Notes under the pieces: model-generated
What the model saw: the letters and a program-made list of their open reading frames with translations, nothing else
What the model was told of the DNA's origin: nothing
The model's database searches: none
Shown here: piece by piece, positions 22,860 to 34,137 of the stretch
Layout of the letters: the number at the start of each line of letters is the position of its first letter
Numbering within the stretch: position 1 is the first letter of the stretch
DNA from: Monodelphis domestica
Taxonomy: Eukaryota > Chordata > Mammalia > Didelphimorphia > Didelphidae
Assembly (NCBI RefSeq): GCF_027887165.1
Contig: NC_077234.1
Location: 197,089,459 to 197,153,458 of the forward strand
Length of the DNA stretch: 64,000 bases
Reading direction: 5' to 3'
Program-made: the position numbers and the translations under genes

Positions 22860-24660
22860 ACTTCTGAAATGATATCTCAAAGACTAGGGCACCTCTTGAA
22901 AACCCCTCAAAATCTAAAAGATCTCTCAGCCCTCAGAACATCAGAGTCTTCCACTAAAGTGTCTTGAATTTAACTGATTATGGACCACTAGTCTTCCAGA
23001 AAAATTGATATGGGCTCAGAGCTCTGCCTCAGTTTCACCTTATTGCAAATTGGCTTTTTGTGGGCCATATTCTTGACAACTCTGGTGGGACTTGAAGCTT
23101 GGACCACAAGGCCCTTTGGCTGCCTTCACAGAGGGTGTCATAAAAGGTGTTTCCGAGATAAATTTTGCCATTGACTTCCCTGAGGAGGATGATCTTAAGA
23201 GGTTGGATTTCCCTTGATCTTTGCTACCCAAATCCTCTGAGCAACAGGAAGTCTCTTCAAACTGCAGATGGTGAATCTGCCTTCATTTCTAAATTTATAG
23301 ACTTTTTACTTTGATTCTGAAAAAAAAAACTCCCTAATTGGGTTTGAAAAAAGGAACTATCCACCATTTCTAACATAAATTCAGTATTTCTGAGTTAAAT
23401 ACTTCAGTAAGGTAGGGTTTAGAACAGTCAGATGAATTTTAAAATTGTAATAATTAATAACTGATTTTAGCAGTGGGGAGCCATGAGAATGTAAAAGAGC
23501 ACACCAAATGTTTTTACCTGCTTTCATCTTATTCTTTGAAAAGAGAACTCAAAAAACTAGGTATTGGGAAAGTTTCATACCCCTAATATCACTGACTTTT
23601 TCCTGCAGCTGAAAATCTGGGAAGTCAGCCAACGTGTGCTCTTGAAAGACATTTCCTTTTTCCTTCTTTAGTTTCATTTTTTCCTTAGAATTTTTTAGTA
23701 CAAAATAAAGCTTTCAAGTGTAAAATTGATTTTTAATTGATCTTAAACCTTTCTTTCCAAATAGGAACCTTTCTTTTATTTTGGAACTTTTCTCTATGTC
23801 TCTCTATGTTGGAAACACTACATTGTACCTCTTATTCATGAACTGGGGGACAAGGATTAGGACTTAATCTTCTGTTTGGCACCCTCTTATGATCCTCAGT
23901 AGGCTCACAAGTTCTATGAACTGGTGTATTAAGCTTGGTGGCAGCTGCCCTGGAGTTGTTACGAGCAGACAGCAGTGACTGCCATCTCAAAAGAAAGGGC
24001 TACCAAATGGAACATCTTTAGCGATCTGAAGGAAATATCTGTTATGATTTGTAGGTCTCCTTTATATCCATAAGGCAGGACCAGTGACTGGGTTCCTCAG
24101 CTGACTCATATGGCTCCTTGGTAGGGAACACCTGTTAAGGCCACTCGATTTTCTTTTGAGCTATGAGTCTGGACACCATCTCTGGCTAGACTTCTTGAGC
24201 AATCTTTGCAGTCATAGGATGAAAATTGTTCTGGCCATGAAGGCATTGGGATTTTCATGCCCATGAGGCCAGCAACATTAGACTCAAAGGAGCAGAGAAG
24301 AAAAGAAGTTGAACCATGCTACTCTTCAAGACAGTGATCCCAAACTCTGAACCCCTGGAAAATGAGCTACAATTACAAGGAATTAGAAAGGAGGTTTGGG
24401 TTTTCACTGACAGTTTCCTGGAGATCATCATCAAATTAAGCCTCTTAAAGCAGCTCTAATATCTTCTGAATGGGTGAGCCTTAAAAGACAGAGGGAAATT
24501 CTTTGCCTTCTGTAGAGCAGTCCCTTAGGCAACTAGAAGAGACATTAGTACAACTTCATTATACTTTTTAAACAAGGGAGAATTATCTCTTCAGCAAATA
24601 AGGGATATCTTAAAAGTGAAACCAGACATCCTCCACCTAGAAAGAAAGACAGAACCTTGA
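22860..24660. other. Unassigned block, possibly a degraded LTR-element fossil
   Basis: This 1.8-kb block is less AT-rich than its surroundings and does not match any L1 or SINE here. It contains an AATAAA at about 23704 and, at about 23937, TTGGTGGCAGCTGCCCTGGA, which resembles the start of a retroviral primer-binding site after an LTR end. No capsid, protease or polymerase similarity was recognised. If it is an LTR element it is broken throughout. A processed-transcript origin is also possible. Confidence 0.2.
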
Positions 24661-24829
24661 GGACTCTAGACTCCTGTTAGTGAACCTATGGCATGTGTGC
24701 CAGTGTGCTAGAAAGGACTGGTCCCTTTCCCCTCTCCACATGTGCCTGAAGACATTTCTCTGCTTCTCTGCCCAGCAATCCAGTGGGAACACTTTCTCCC
24801 TCCCCTACCTGGGTCTCCATGGTTACATG

Positions 24830-25065
24830 TTTCATGCTCCTCCCTCCCTAGCTCTTTCCTCCCCCCTTCCAAATCTAAAAAGCAGTTCCACTGGGTTACA
24901 CATGTATCATTGTTCAAAATCTATTTCTGTGTTATTCATATCTGCAGTAGAGTGATCCTTTAGCATCAAAACCCCAATCATATCCCTATCACATTATGTG
25001 ATCAATCACATACTATTCTAATGCATATCCGTTCCCACAGTTCTTTCAGAGAAAATCTAAGAGAG
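24830..25065 (-). mobile_element. L1 3' UTR fragment, antisense
   Basis: It contains CAGTTCCACTGGGTTACACATG and AATCATATCCCTATCACATTATGTGATCAA, the antisense 3' UTR seen also at the ends of L1-A and L1-B. It is 5'-truncated and moderately diverged. Edges are approximate. Confidence 0.7.
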
Positions 25066-25079
25066 TTCTAGGAAGCAGA

Positions 25080-26515
25080 ATTCTTCCCCAGGTACACCAA
25101 GAATAGAATAGGGTCAAACAGGAGCATTCCCACGGGATCCACTTTAGGCAAATTTTTGACATCATAGGAAAGATTCAATTCCCCATTCAACCAATAACAT
25201 AGTTAATTAGCTGCCTTCTTACCAAAATTTCTAGTAAGGAAATTCTGCCTAGATATACTCCAAGAGGAGGGCCTCATTTTGTTGATTTTATTTTCTTTTT
25301 AGAGTATTTTAATCAATGTATGACTCAAACCCCATACCCCATGATGGAATGTATGGATATCGATAAACAACTTAAGACTACACCTGCTAAATTCAAAACA
25401 CATTAGGAATGGCCTATTTTTTGAATGCCATCTTCAGGTATATTTGTGTCATATGTCATAGAACTAATGTTTCATCACTTCAAGAAACTAGAGCAGACCC
25501 TTGTGACTCAGTTTACATTATAAGACATTTTCCCACCTAGGTAAATTTGAGCCTAACCTCAAAGCAAATAAACTAAGGAATTGTACTGATGCTCTATAAT
25601 AATGTCTGATTTTTTCATTGGAAAAAAGCATCCTATTGGTGACTTTTCATTGAATAATATATGCTAGTATAGCACTACTATAGTGAGGAATCAGATTTAA
25701 AATTGTCATTTGATTACAAATAGTAGAGAATAGAAGACCCTGAAATTGATAGAACATTAAGTAGAGGAGCAATATTTCAATAATCTTTCATTATGTTCAT
25801 ATGATCGTAATATCCTGAAGAGGAAATGAACTAGAATCAAACTGATAAAGATGAATATGGAATTTTTAAATACTTAAATTAAGTGGAGCACACAGCAACT
25901 GGAATATATATTGGCTTATTGGTCCGTTTTCATATAAAACTTAAGTTCTCTGAAATTTTACCCATAGGTTGCTAATTTAATGTTTTATATAATTCACCAT
26001 CCATACTGATTGCTAAATTATTAAGAACAGTTTTGAAAAAAAATAGAGCAGAAATACCTAGGAACTTCTATACCCAGCAAGCAACTTTTCTATGAAGATA
26101 CACCTTGGAAACCTCTACCAACTGAGACCTACCCCAGAATGGAACCATGGGAAGTTGTTTCCAAAGGTTACAGGAATATCTTGAAGGTGTTTTTTAGTAT
26201 ACTACCTTTGCCTACAAATTGCAATTTGTGAGAACATAGGTAATGATAAAGTTGAACATACTAAAAGCGGGTTCTGAAATTTATTGATCTCTCAGGTGTG
26301 TGTTAATGGGAAGTTACTCTCTTTCAAAAGGGTGCTTCCAAATGACATAAAATTCTATGAAAAGGATTCCCAAGTTATTCATAGTTTCTGACCTAGTAAC
26401 CCTTCTACTGGGCAAGGACCCCAAGGAAGTCAGACTGAAAGAGCCAGTACATACCAAAACATATTTAGCCACCCTTTTCATGATACTACAGACCAAAAGA
26501 AAGGCAATGTAGTAT
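25080..26515. other. Unique intergenic sequence
   Basis: No gene or repeat was recognised in this AT-rich stretch. Confidence 0.35.
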
Positions 26516-26519
26516 AGTT

Positions 26520-26715
26520 TTGGAGGGTCATTTGGTCCATAAGTGAACCTGTACCAGATTAAAACATAATTGGAAAATATTTAACAAAACAAATAAAAAT
26601 ACAATAAAATATAGATTATATTAATTTGTGTTTTTCTAAGTCAATATGTGACCTGCAGAGATCCTTCTGTGTGTTTTAGTGGCTCCATCTGAATTTGACA
26701 CTACTGATATAGTAT
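26520..26715. mobile_element. Possible old hAT-like nonautonomous DNA transposon
   Basis: The segment includes TTCTAAGTCAATATGTGACCTGCAGAGATCC and ends in GAATTTGACACTACTG. This resembles dispersed hAT-type elements that end in CAAACTC...GAGTTTGACAC-type termini. The termini are too decayed to confirm a target duplication. Confidence 0.35.
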
Positions 26716-26749
26716 ATAATAGGCTTATCTTCTGCTGTCTCCAAAGTTA

Positions 26750-27670
26750 CCAAGGATCTCTTAATCACCAGATCTACCTACTTTTTCTCAGTCTTCCTTC
26801 TTCTTGATTTTTCTTCAGACTTTGACATTTTTATTACCTTCTCCTTGATATTTTATTCTCCCTGTGATTTTTGTGACCTTTCAGGAAAATCCCCTCCCCG
26901 TTCCTTTTTGACTGTTCTTTCTCAGATTCCTTTGCTGAATCATCATCCAGCTCAAGCCTACTCACCATGAATGTCCCCAAGCTCTTTTCTGGGTCCTCTT
27001 CTCTTTTCCCTCTATATTATTTTGTTCCTTCACCTCACCAGTTCCTATGGATTTGATGATCATCTCTAGGCAGATGATTCCTATATTTATGTGTCCAGCC
27101 CTAACCTCAATCCTGACTGCTAGGCTTGCATCTCTAACTGTCTTTTGAATATCTTGAACTAGATGTTTTGTAGACATCTTAAACTGAATATGTCCAAAAA
27201 CTGAATTTATAATCTCCATCCTCCCCACCCCATTTACACTCAAACCTCTTAATGTTCCTTTTACTGTCAAGAAAGCCACCATCCTCCAGAGCACAAGGCC
27301 CACAACTTAGGTGTCATTCTTGCCCCTTATCCTGTCCCCCATATGCAATCAGTTGCAAGTCTTCTTGATATAACCTTTGTAATGTCTTCCATATATTCTC
27401 TTTCCTCCATGACCCTGACACTGCAACCACATTGGTAGATATATTCATCACCTCATGCCTAGACTATCACAATAATCCTCTTGTTGGTCTCCTCAATTTC
27501 ACCCCATTTCAGTTCACCTTTCACTTAGTCCCATTTAGTCAAATATATTTTTCTAAAGCACATATGACCCCCTTGTTCAATAAATTCTGGTGGTTCCATC
27601 TTTAGGATCAAATACAAAATCTTGTTTGGCATTCAAAACCCTTCTTACCCTGTGGTCCACTGCTTCATTT
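26750..27670 (+). mobile_element. CR1/L2-clade LINE remnant (reverse transcriptase C-terminal part)
   Basis: In shifting plus-strand frames the sequence encodes recognisable CR1/L2 pieces in the right order. NMSKTEFII comes near 27185, NLGVI-like around 27300, ITS-CLDYHNN (family LDYCNS) near 27445-27475, and RIKYKIL near 27605-27625. The remnant is heavily mutated. It is an ancient insertion, unrelated to the L1s around it. Confidence 0.6.
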
Positions 27671-27689
27671 CCTATCTTTTTTTTTCTTC

Positions 27690-28005
27690 TTAAAGTCTTA
27701 ACCTTCTGTCTTAGAATTGATACTAAAGGAGATAACTAAGTAGCTCAGTAGATTGAGAGTCAGCACTAGAAATGGGAAGTCCTGGGTTCAAATCTGACCT
27801 CAGACACCTTCTAGCTCTGGGACAATGGGCATTTGATTCCATTGCCTAGCCCTTACTGTTCTTCTGCCTTGGGACCAATATATAGCATTGATTCTAAGAT
27901 GGAAGGTCAGGGTTTTTTTTTTTTTTTAAAGAATTGATACTAAGTATCAGTTCCAAAACAGAAGGGTAGAAAGAACTAGGCAATTCAGATTAAGTGACTT
28001 TGTAT
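27690..28005 (-). repeat. Antisense SINE split by a second, sense SINE
   Basis: An antisense SINE1_MD-type copy (AACCTTCTGTCTTAGAATTGATACTA ... GATACTAAGTATCAGTTCC) is interrupted by a sense copy at 27727-27929. The target sequence AGAATTGATACTAA is duplicated at 27713-27726 and 27930-27943. Confidence 0.75.
27727..27929 (+). repeat. SINE1_MD-type SINE nested in another SINE
   Basis: This is a sense copy with AGTAGCTCAGTAGATTGAGAG, TCCTGGGTTCAAATCTGACC (B box) and TTCTGCCTTGGGACCAATA, ending GGTCAGGGTTTTTTTTTTTTTTTT. It lies within 14-bp target duplications, which shows it is the later insertion. Confidence 0.85.
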
Positions 28006-28059
28006 CCCTAGTTCTTAGGCAATTATTGTAATGGTTATTTTTTGGTCCTGTTCACTTCA

Positions 28060-29900
28060 TTTGGCATCATTTCATTGGTTATTTTTTTCTTGAACTTCCC
28101 TTCCCCTTTTTACTAGTTTAGTTTTTAAAATTAATTTAATAATGTTTTTTTCCTCTTCCTAGAACCTCTCCCTTCTTTGGAAAGGAAGGACAAAATTCTT
28201 ATAACAAATATTTATGGTCAAGCGAAACAAATTCCTATATTGGTCATGTCCAAAAATCTCATTTTGCATCCTGAGTCTGTCACTAGTCTTTCAGGAAGTG
28301 AGTTGCATCTTTCATCACTAGTCCTCTGAAATCATGGTTGCCTATTGTGTATTGTCTTTTTTTTTAAGCATAGCTATTTATTTTTAGCTTGTATATAACA
28401 ATAATATAAAATGTGTGATTTATAATAAATGTGTAATAAATTATAATAAATATGCTTATATCCAAGAAAAAATTCTCACGTTAGCTATGTATAAAAATCT
28501 GTATCTCATTCTTTTTTCTCTCCCTCCCATCTGTCTTCAAGGAATTAGGTAAAATTATACAGATTGTACATATATTATCACATAATATATATTTCCCTTT
28601 TCATCATGCTGTGAAACAGAGATATATTGCTTACACTAGAGAAAAACTCATGGAGGAAATAAAGAATTGTATGTTTCAATCTATATTCAGACTCCATCTG
28701 CTCCTTCTATGGTGATGGGTATCCTTTTTTGTCATTCTTGCCTTGTTGAAAATAGTTAAGTAGTTCACTGTTGATCACCATGCATTATTATTGTTAATGT
28801 GTACAACATTCTCCTGGTCCTGTTCACTTCATTTGGCATCATTTCATATAAGTTTTTTTTCCAGGGTTTTTCATGATCATATTATTTGTCATTTCTTATG
28901 GCACAATAGTATTCCATTGCAATCATATACCACAACTTTTTCAGTCATTCTCTAATTGATAACATACCTTCAGTTTCCAGTTCTATGCCATCACAAAAAG
29001 TCACTAAAATGTTTTAGAACATATATTTTCTTTTTCTTTTTCCTTGATCACCTTAGGAAATAAACACACTAATGGTACTACTGAGTCAAAGGGTATATGT
29101 AGTTTTATAACTCTTTGAGTATAATTTTTTTTTAAAAACCTTTACCTTCTGTCTTAGAATCAATACTGTGTATTGGTTCCAAGGCAGAAGAGTGGTAAGG
29201 ACTAGGCAATTGAGGTCAAGTGACTTGCCCAGGGTCACACATCGAGGAATTGTATGAGGTCAGATTTGAACCTAGGACCTCCTGCCAGGACCTAGGACTG
29301 GTTCTCAATCCACTGAGCTACCCAGCTGCTCCCTCTTCAAATATAATTCTTAAGTTTCTAAATCTTTTCTTTTGAAGTTACTTGTCTTTACAATGGTGAC
29401 ATTATTATATAAGTTGTCCCTTGATTCTGCCCTTTTCATTATGCATCGATTCATATAAAACTTCACAGGTTTCTCTGATATCTTTCCTTTCACCACTTTT
29501 TTTTTTCATAGCACAAATATATTCCATTATATTTATGTACCATAATTTGTTTAGCCATTCCCTAATTAATGGACATCCCCATTTTCTGGCATTTGTCATC
29601 AGAAGCAAAACTGGTATAAGAATTTTTAAAATAATGTTGTTTACTTCTTTATTTGATGTCTTTGGGTTACAAGCATAGAAGTGTTTTCATGGGGTCAAAG
29701 GGTATACATAGTTTAGTAATTTTCAGAATATACTCCAAATTGTCTTCCAAAATAATTGTGCCAATTCACAGCTCTGCAAACAGTGTATTAAATGTGCTTG
29801 TTTCCCCACAGCTCTTCTAAAATGTGTTACTTTCCATTTCATTATTCATCTTTCTTACAAAGGATGATTCAGTTTTGGAGGGAGAGAAGATTTCAGATTG
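28060..29900 (-). mobile_element. Old L1 3'-end fragments, antisense, overlapping pile
   Basis: At least two antisense L1 3' ends are recognisable. Near 28200 lies ATGGTCAAGCGAAACAAATTCC. At 28500-29060, and again at 29400-29830, come ATTCTCCTGGTCCTGTTCACTTC, CACAATAGTATTCCATTGCAATC and ATTTGTTTAGCCATTCCCTAATT. All are strongly diverged, and a SINE sits between them. Borders are approximate. Confidence 0.7.
29122..29335 (-). repeat. SINE1_MD-type SINE, antisense, in old L1
   Basis: It reads AAAAACCTTTACCTTCTGTC, then GTATTGGTTCCAAGGCAGAAG, CCAGGGTCACACATCGAGGAA and CTGAGCTACCCAGCTGCTCC. It is nearly full length and inserted in an older antisense L1. Confidence 0.85.
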
Positions 29901-29904
29901 GGGT

Positions 29905-30555
29905 GGTGGAGACAATATTCAGAAATAAATATAATATGAAAATAAAAATTAAACTTATTTAAATTATTTTCAACTTCAAATATAGCTTTGGTTGTGAATT
30001 ATTCTTTTGCCTATGAAGTATACCTTCCCCCCGCCACACACATACATTTGTTTAGTCATCAAAGAAACACATGCAGAGCTGGGGGGAAATCATCATGTGA
30101 TGATAGTACATGCTTCATTGACTCCCATAAAGTGCTTTTAAAGATCCAGGTAAAATAAACCCCTTCCAAATCTGGTGTCCACTGAAAAGCTTTGGGAATA
30201 CAGCAGCAGAATAGGAGTCTGCTTTGCCACAGATGTGCCATCAATGAGTTGTCATGTGATTAGTTAACAGATCATGAATGTGAAAAGATAGATAACAACT
30301 CAATGTAACAAAAACAACAAAAAAAAGAAAGCACCATACAAGAAGGAATATTAGTTCTCAAGTGATGACAAGAAATGTGGTGTGATGTTCAGAGAATTTG
30401 CTACTCCACACAAAATAATGAATTCTTACTGGGTGCTGACTGAAGGCAAAATAGAACTTTGCTAGTAGGCTCATTTTTTTCCAAGTCCTTATTTTATTTG
30501 AATAATAACCTCATCTCTACTAGACAAAGCTATATGAGACCAGAGGTTTTTCTTA
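29905..30555. other. Unique intergenic sequence
   Basis: No gene or repeat was recognised. Confidence 0.3.
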
Positions 30556-30559
30556 ACTT

Positions 30560-30775
30560 TCTATGTGCCCAAACCCTAGTAGAGGACTTTAAGCACAATG
30601 ACAAAGGTTTATTGAATTAATAGTAACAATTGCTATAATACCTCTTCTAAGCCATAATAACTCTTTGAAACAGGCTATAGGAATTATTATTCCTATGAGA
30701 AAGATTGAGTCTTTCATGTGAGAAAATTGAGTCTCACAGATGAGATTCAAACCCAAGATGCCATGATTCAAAATA
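30560..30775 (-). repeat. MIR-type SINE, antisense
   Basis: It has decayed MIR features: TTCTAAGCCATAATAACTCTTTGAAACAGG, then ATTATTATTCCTATGAGAAAG and GAAAATTGAGTCTCACAGATGAGATTCAAACCC. It is old. Confidence 0.5.
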
Positions 30776-30779
30776 TTGT

Positions 30780-31245
30780 TTCTTTGGTTGTTGTCCTTTG
30801 TACTCAGAGGACCAAAATGACATTGCTCAGGGTGATGTCTTTTGACTACAGCATAAATTGGATTTAAGTGAGGCAGAGTTGCACAAAGACATCAGCCTTA
30901 TTCTCTCTTCCAATCATTGAAGAGCAGTGGCAAGGAAAAAATCAAAACTCAGGATGCAGAGGATGACTTTGGCTTCTTTGAAGTCTACCCAAACTCTAAG
31001 CACTCCATAGCAGTTGCTTCTGCTGCCTTTTCACCCATCCCTTCTGTTGGGGGTAGTCTTTGCATGTCTGGAGTGTAGACACCCCCACCACTTCACGGAT
31101 AGGGTTTGAGGCCAGTTGGTTACCCTCAAACTGGTTGAGCTTGTCTGCTGAGATGGTACACCAAGATGTGGCCACTAAGTGTGTTAAAGCCTTTGTAGCC
31201 ACAAGTGAGAGCTGAGTAGTAGATGGGCACGAAAGGAAGAAAACA
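30780..31245 (+). repeat. Unnamed marsupial repeat family, long old copy
   Basis: It starts GGTTGTTGTCCTTTGTACTC and contains ATTGGATTTAAGTGAGGCAGAGTTGCACAAAG and CTAAGCACTCCATAGCAGTTGC. It shares landmarks with the copies at 33846 (GATTTAAGTGGAAAAGTCGGTGCACAGAG, CTAAGCACTCCACAGTGCTTTGC) and 52385. No coding frame was identified. The class (SINE, or the non-coding end of a LINE) is not clear to me. Confidence 0.5.
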
Positions 31246-31249
31246 ACCC

Positions 31250-32285
31250 TAAAATGGCCTCAGTAAACCTCACACCAGAGGTTCTAGTTTTCCATGAATA
31301 TCCTATACATCCCAAATCAAAATCTAACATTCTATATACTACATCAATCAGATGGATACAGATCAGCCAGAATGAAATAATCTAATCAGTATGTACTTGT
31401 GGGGACTGTATCTTTTTCTTACACTTTCCATGCATTACAGAGGGTAAATGGCACATTTTGTTTTACCAAAAAACTGATGAAGTGACTATAATTAGATTTT
31501 TTCCATTCTAAACTTATTGTGGCTTACAGTGTTAGATTCTTATTCAATCCTTTTTTTCTTTCAAACTAATTTCTAGTTTTCCCAGCAGTTCTTATAAAAT
31601 AGTTACTTTCCCAAGAAGTTTGTGTTCTTGGATTTAACACTATGCTACTGTGCATGTCTACTTTTAGATCTTCTGTATTTAATATATTCTTCTTCTCTAC
31701 TTCTCTGCAATAACATGAATGAAGGACTTAGAGAAATAAAGCATGGATGAACTGAAGAAAAATTTGGAAAGTGAACCTCAACTACAATATACATAGTGAA
31801 AACAACATAAATCATATAAAGCAATGGATATGTTGATATCAAATGTCTCAATATAAGGCACATATTTTTCCTCAAAACATGATGAATTAGAAATATGAAA
31901 AGTAATATTCCTATCAGAGACAATTACTTTTTTCAGTAGTTTTGCTTAACTATTTATTATGTGCTTGCAGAGGTGGGTGTTGCTTATTAGGAAATGACTA
32001 ATGTATCAAACAAAGTGCATCAATAAAAAAATACTGCTTAATGTCAAATTGGAACAAGAAAGAGGAGGAAGATATAAATAATTGATATATTTGCAAGATA
32101 CTATTTTGTCAATGAAATATTTATTCTTTTTCTACAAATACAAAACTGATGGCATTAATTAGTAAGAATTTATTGAGAACTTAATATGATATATATTTAT
32201 ATATGCATAATATATATAATTTATCATAATAAGGTATGTAGGTACACATATATCTACAAACATACGTGCAAATAGATATATAAAG
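31250..32285. other. Unique AT-rich intergenic sequence
   Basis: No gene or repeat was recognised. Confidence 0.3.
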
Positions 32286-32294
32286 GCATATGTG

Positions 32295-32605
32295 TATGTA
32301 TGTATATGTAGAAACAGAGAGAGAAAGAAAATGCGAAGAATAGAGAGCCAAAAGAGAAAGAAACAGAGAGAGGAAGGGAAAGAGGAAAGAGAGAAACATA
32401 GGGATTGGGGAGAGACAGAGACAGAGAGAGACAAACAGACAGAGACAGGAAGACAGACAGACAGAAAGACAGACGGAAACAGAGATGGGGACAGAGACAC
32501 ACACAGAGACAGTGGCAGAGACAGAGACAGAGACAGAGAGGCAGAGAGAGACAGATAGAGAGAGAGGGAGAAAGAGAGAGAGAGATTGAGGGAGAATTAT
32601 TTATT
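32295..32605. repeat. Purine-rich GA/GACA simple-repeat tract
   Basis: About 300 bp of GAGACAGAGACAG, GACAGACAGACAG and GAGAGAGAG units on the plus strand. The lack of T on one strand leaves several frames open on both strands (for example 82-113 codons of Ser/Leu/Cys or Arg/Asp/Glu/Thr), and these are artefacts of composition. Confidence 0.9.
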
Positions 32606-32609
32606 TGAA

Positions 32610-33214
32610 TTGTTTAAGGGAGAGGGAAGGAAGAAAAAATAGATGTTTTGATGTGAGGACTAAATGAGGAAGTGTATACTTCATTTTTCTCAGGAAAATA
32701 GAAGAAAATATCCTCTACTCTTGGCCACAGTTTCCTCATCTTAAAAACTGAGAGACCTGAATAGATGAAAAATCTCTTCCAGCCAAAACACTTTTGGTGA
32801 CTGTTATTTTAGGAGGAGAGTATAGAAAATCTCAGACTTTAGAAGTCAAAATACATTTTTTTAATCCACATACCAAGGAAAAAAGGTATCAACACCATGT
32901 AATAGAATATTCCCAATGTCATCCATTGCCTCCAGGATGAGTGATCCTAGAGAGTATTTTGCTAAAGATCGCATCAAAGTGTATGACATGGAAAGCTCAA
33001 ATAGAAGCACATTTAGGTATCAACTTAGCCAAACATATCTAACTTCAAAACGTTCTGCACAATAAATAAAAGCTGGAAAACCTTTCTCTGAATCTACTTT
33101 AGCATTTTCTATTTCCTTCATCAAATATTTTCCATCTGAAATCATTAACTAGTTGTACAAAAATACACTATCATCATATAACAGATCTAGAACAGAAAAT
33201 ATCCTTAAAGATTT
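32610..33214. other. Unique intergenic sequence
   Basis: No gene or repeat was recognised. Confidence 0.3.
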
Positions 33215-33845
33215 TTAAAATTTTATTTTCCATTCCAAATTCTCTCCCTCCTTTCATTCCCTCTCTCACGAAGAAAGCAAAAAATACAATATCCATTATA
33301 TACATGACATAACATAATTTCCACATTATCCATGTTGCAAAAAGTCCAAAAAAAAAAAAAAGAAAAAATATGCTTCAAACTCTGCTCAAAGTTCATCAGT
33401 TCTTTCTCTGGAGGTCAATGGCATTTTTTATCTTGAGTCCTTTGGATTGTTGTGAATCATTTTATTAATCAGAGTCCTACATTTTACAGTGGATTATCAT
33501 TATGAAATTGCTGTTATTGTGTTTTCCATGTTCTTCTGGGTCTGCTCATATTGCTTTCTATCAACTTGTATGAACCTTCCCTGGTTTTTCTGAAGCCATC
33601 TCATTTGTCATTTCTTATACCACAATAGTATACCATCACAATCATATACAACAACTTATTCTTGTGTTTCTCAATTGATGTGTATCTGATCAGTTTCTAA
33701 TTCTTTGCTACTACAAAAAGAACCACTACAAATATTTTGCATATAAGGGTTCTTTCTCTCTCCCTTTAAAAAAAATCTCTTTGGGATATTCACCTAGTAG
33801 TGATATTGCTGCCTCAAATAGTACACATATATTTATAAACCTTTA
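33215..33845 (-). mobile_element. Old L1 3' end, antisense
   Basis: It reads CATTTCTTATACCACAATAGTATACCATCACAATC, then CAACTTATTCTTGTGTTTCTCAATTGATG and the downstream TCTTTGGGATATTCACCTAGTAG. This is the antisense ORF2 C-terminus and 3' UTR of an old L1 subfamily, with many changes and no open frame. Confidence 0.65.
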
Positions 33846-34137
33846 GATGTAGTAGTAGTAGTAGTCTCTCGGTAACCGAGGATGATGACTGTCTTTGTGC
33901 GTTTTCATCTATGATAGATGAGTGTGCACAAAGACACTTGTGCATGAAGGAGATTTAAGTGGAAAAGTCGGTGCACAGAGACAGTCTCACTCTCTCGGCG
34001 TTGGAAGCCTGGGTCCAGTGGCACAAAAAGTCGTTACACTTGGAGACTTCCTCAGCTGCATTGGATGGACGTGTTGTCTTTTGTGCTTCAACACGCCCTA
34101 AGCACTCCACAGTGCTTTGCTGCGTCGCCATAGAGAT
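33846..34137 (+). repeat. Unnamed marsupial repeat, CpG-bearing copy, fused to L1
   Basis: It starts AGATGTAGTAGTAGTAGTAGTC and continues with TCTCTCGGTAACCGAGGATGATGAC, TCACTCTCTCGGCGTTGGAAGCCTGGGTCCAGTGG and CTGCGTCGCC. It retains more CpG than its surroundings, suggesting a younger copy than the one at 30780. It abuts an L1 ORF2 segment at 34138 without an intervening gap. Confidence 0.5.

Noticed and set aside
23040-23231. 63-codon minus-strand frame GSKDQGKSNLLRSSSSGKSM...
   Set aside because: No family was recognised and it is not bounded by splice or gene signals. It is kept only as part of the unassigned block.
32159-32608. Several overlapping open frames of 67-113 codons (Ser/Leu/Cys-rich and Arg/Asp/Glu-rich)
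   Set aside because: They are all read from the GA/GACA simple repeat, where stop codons are rare by composition.
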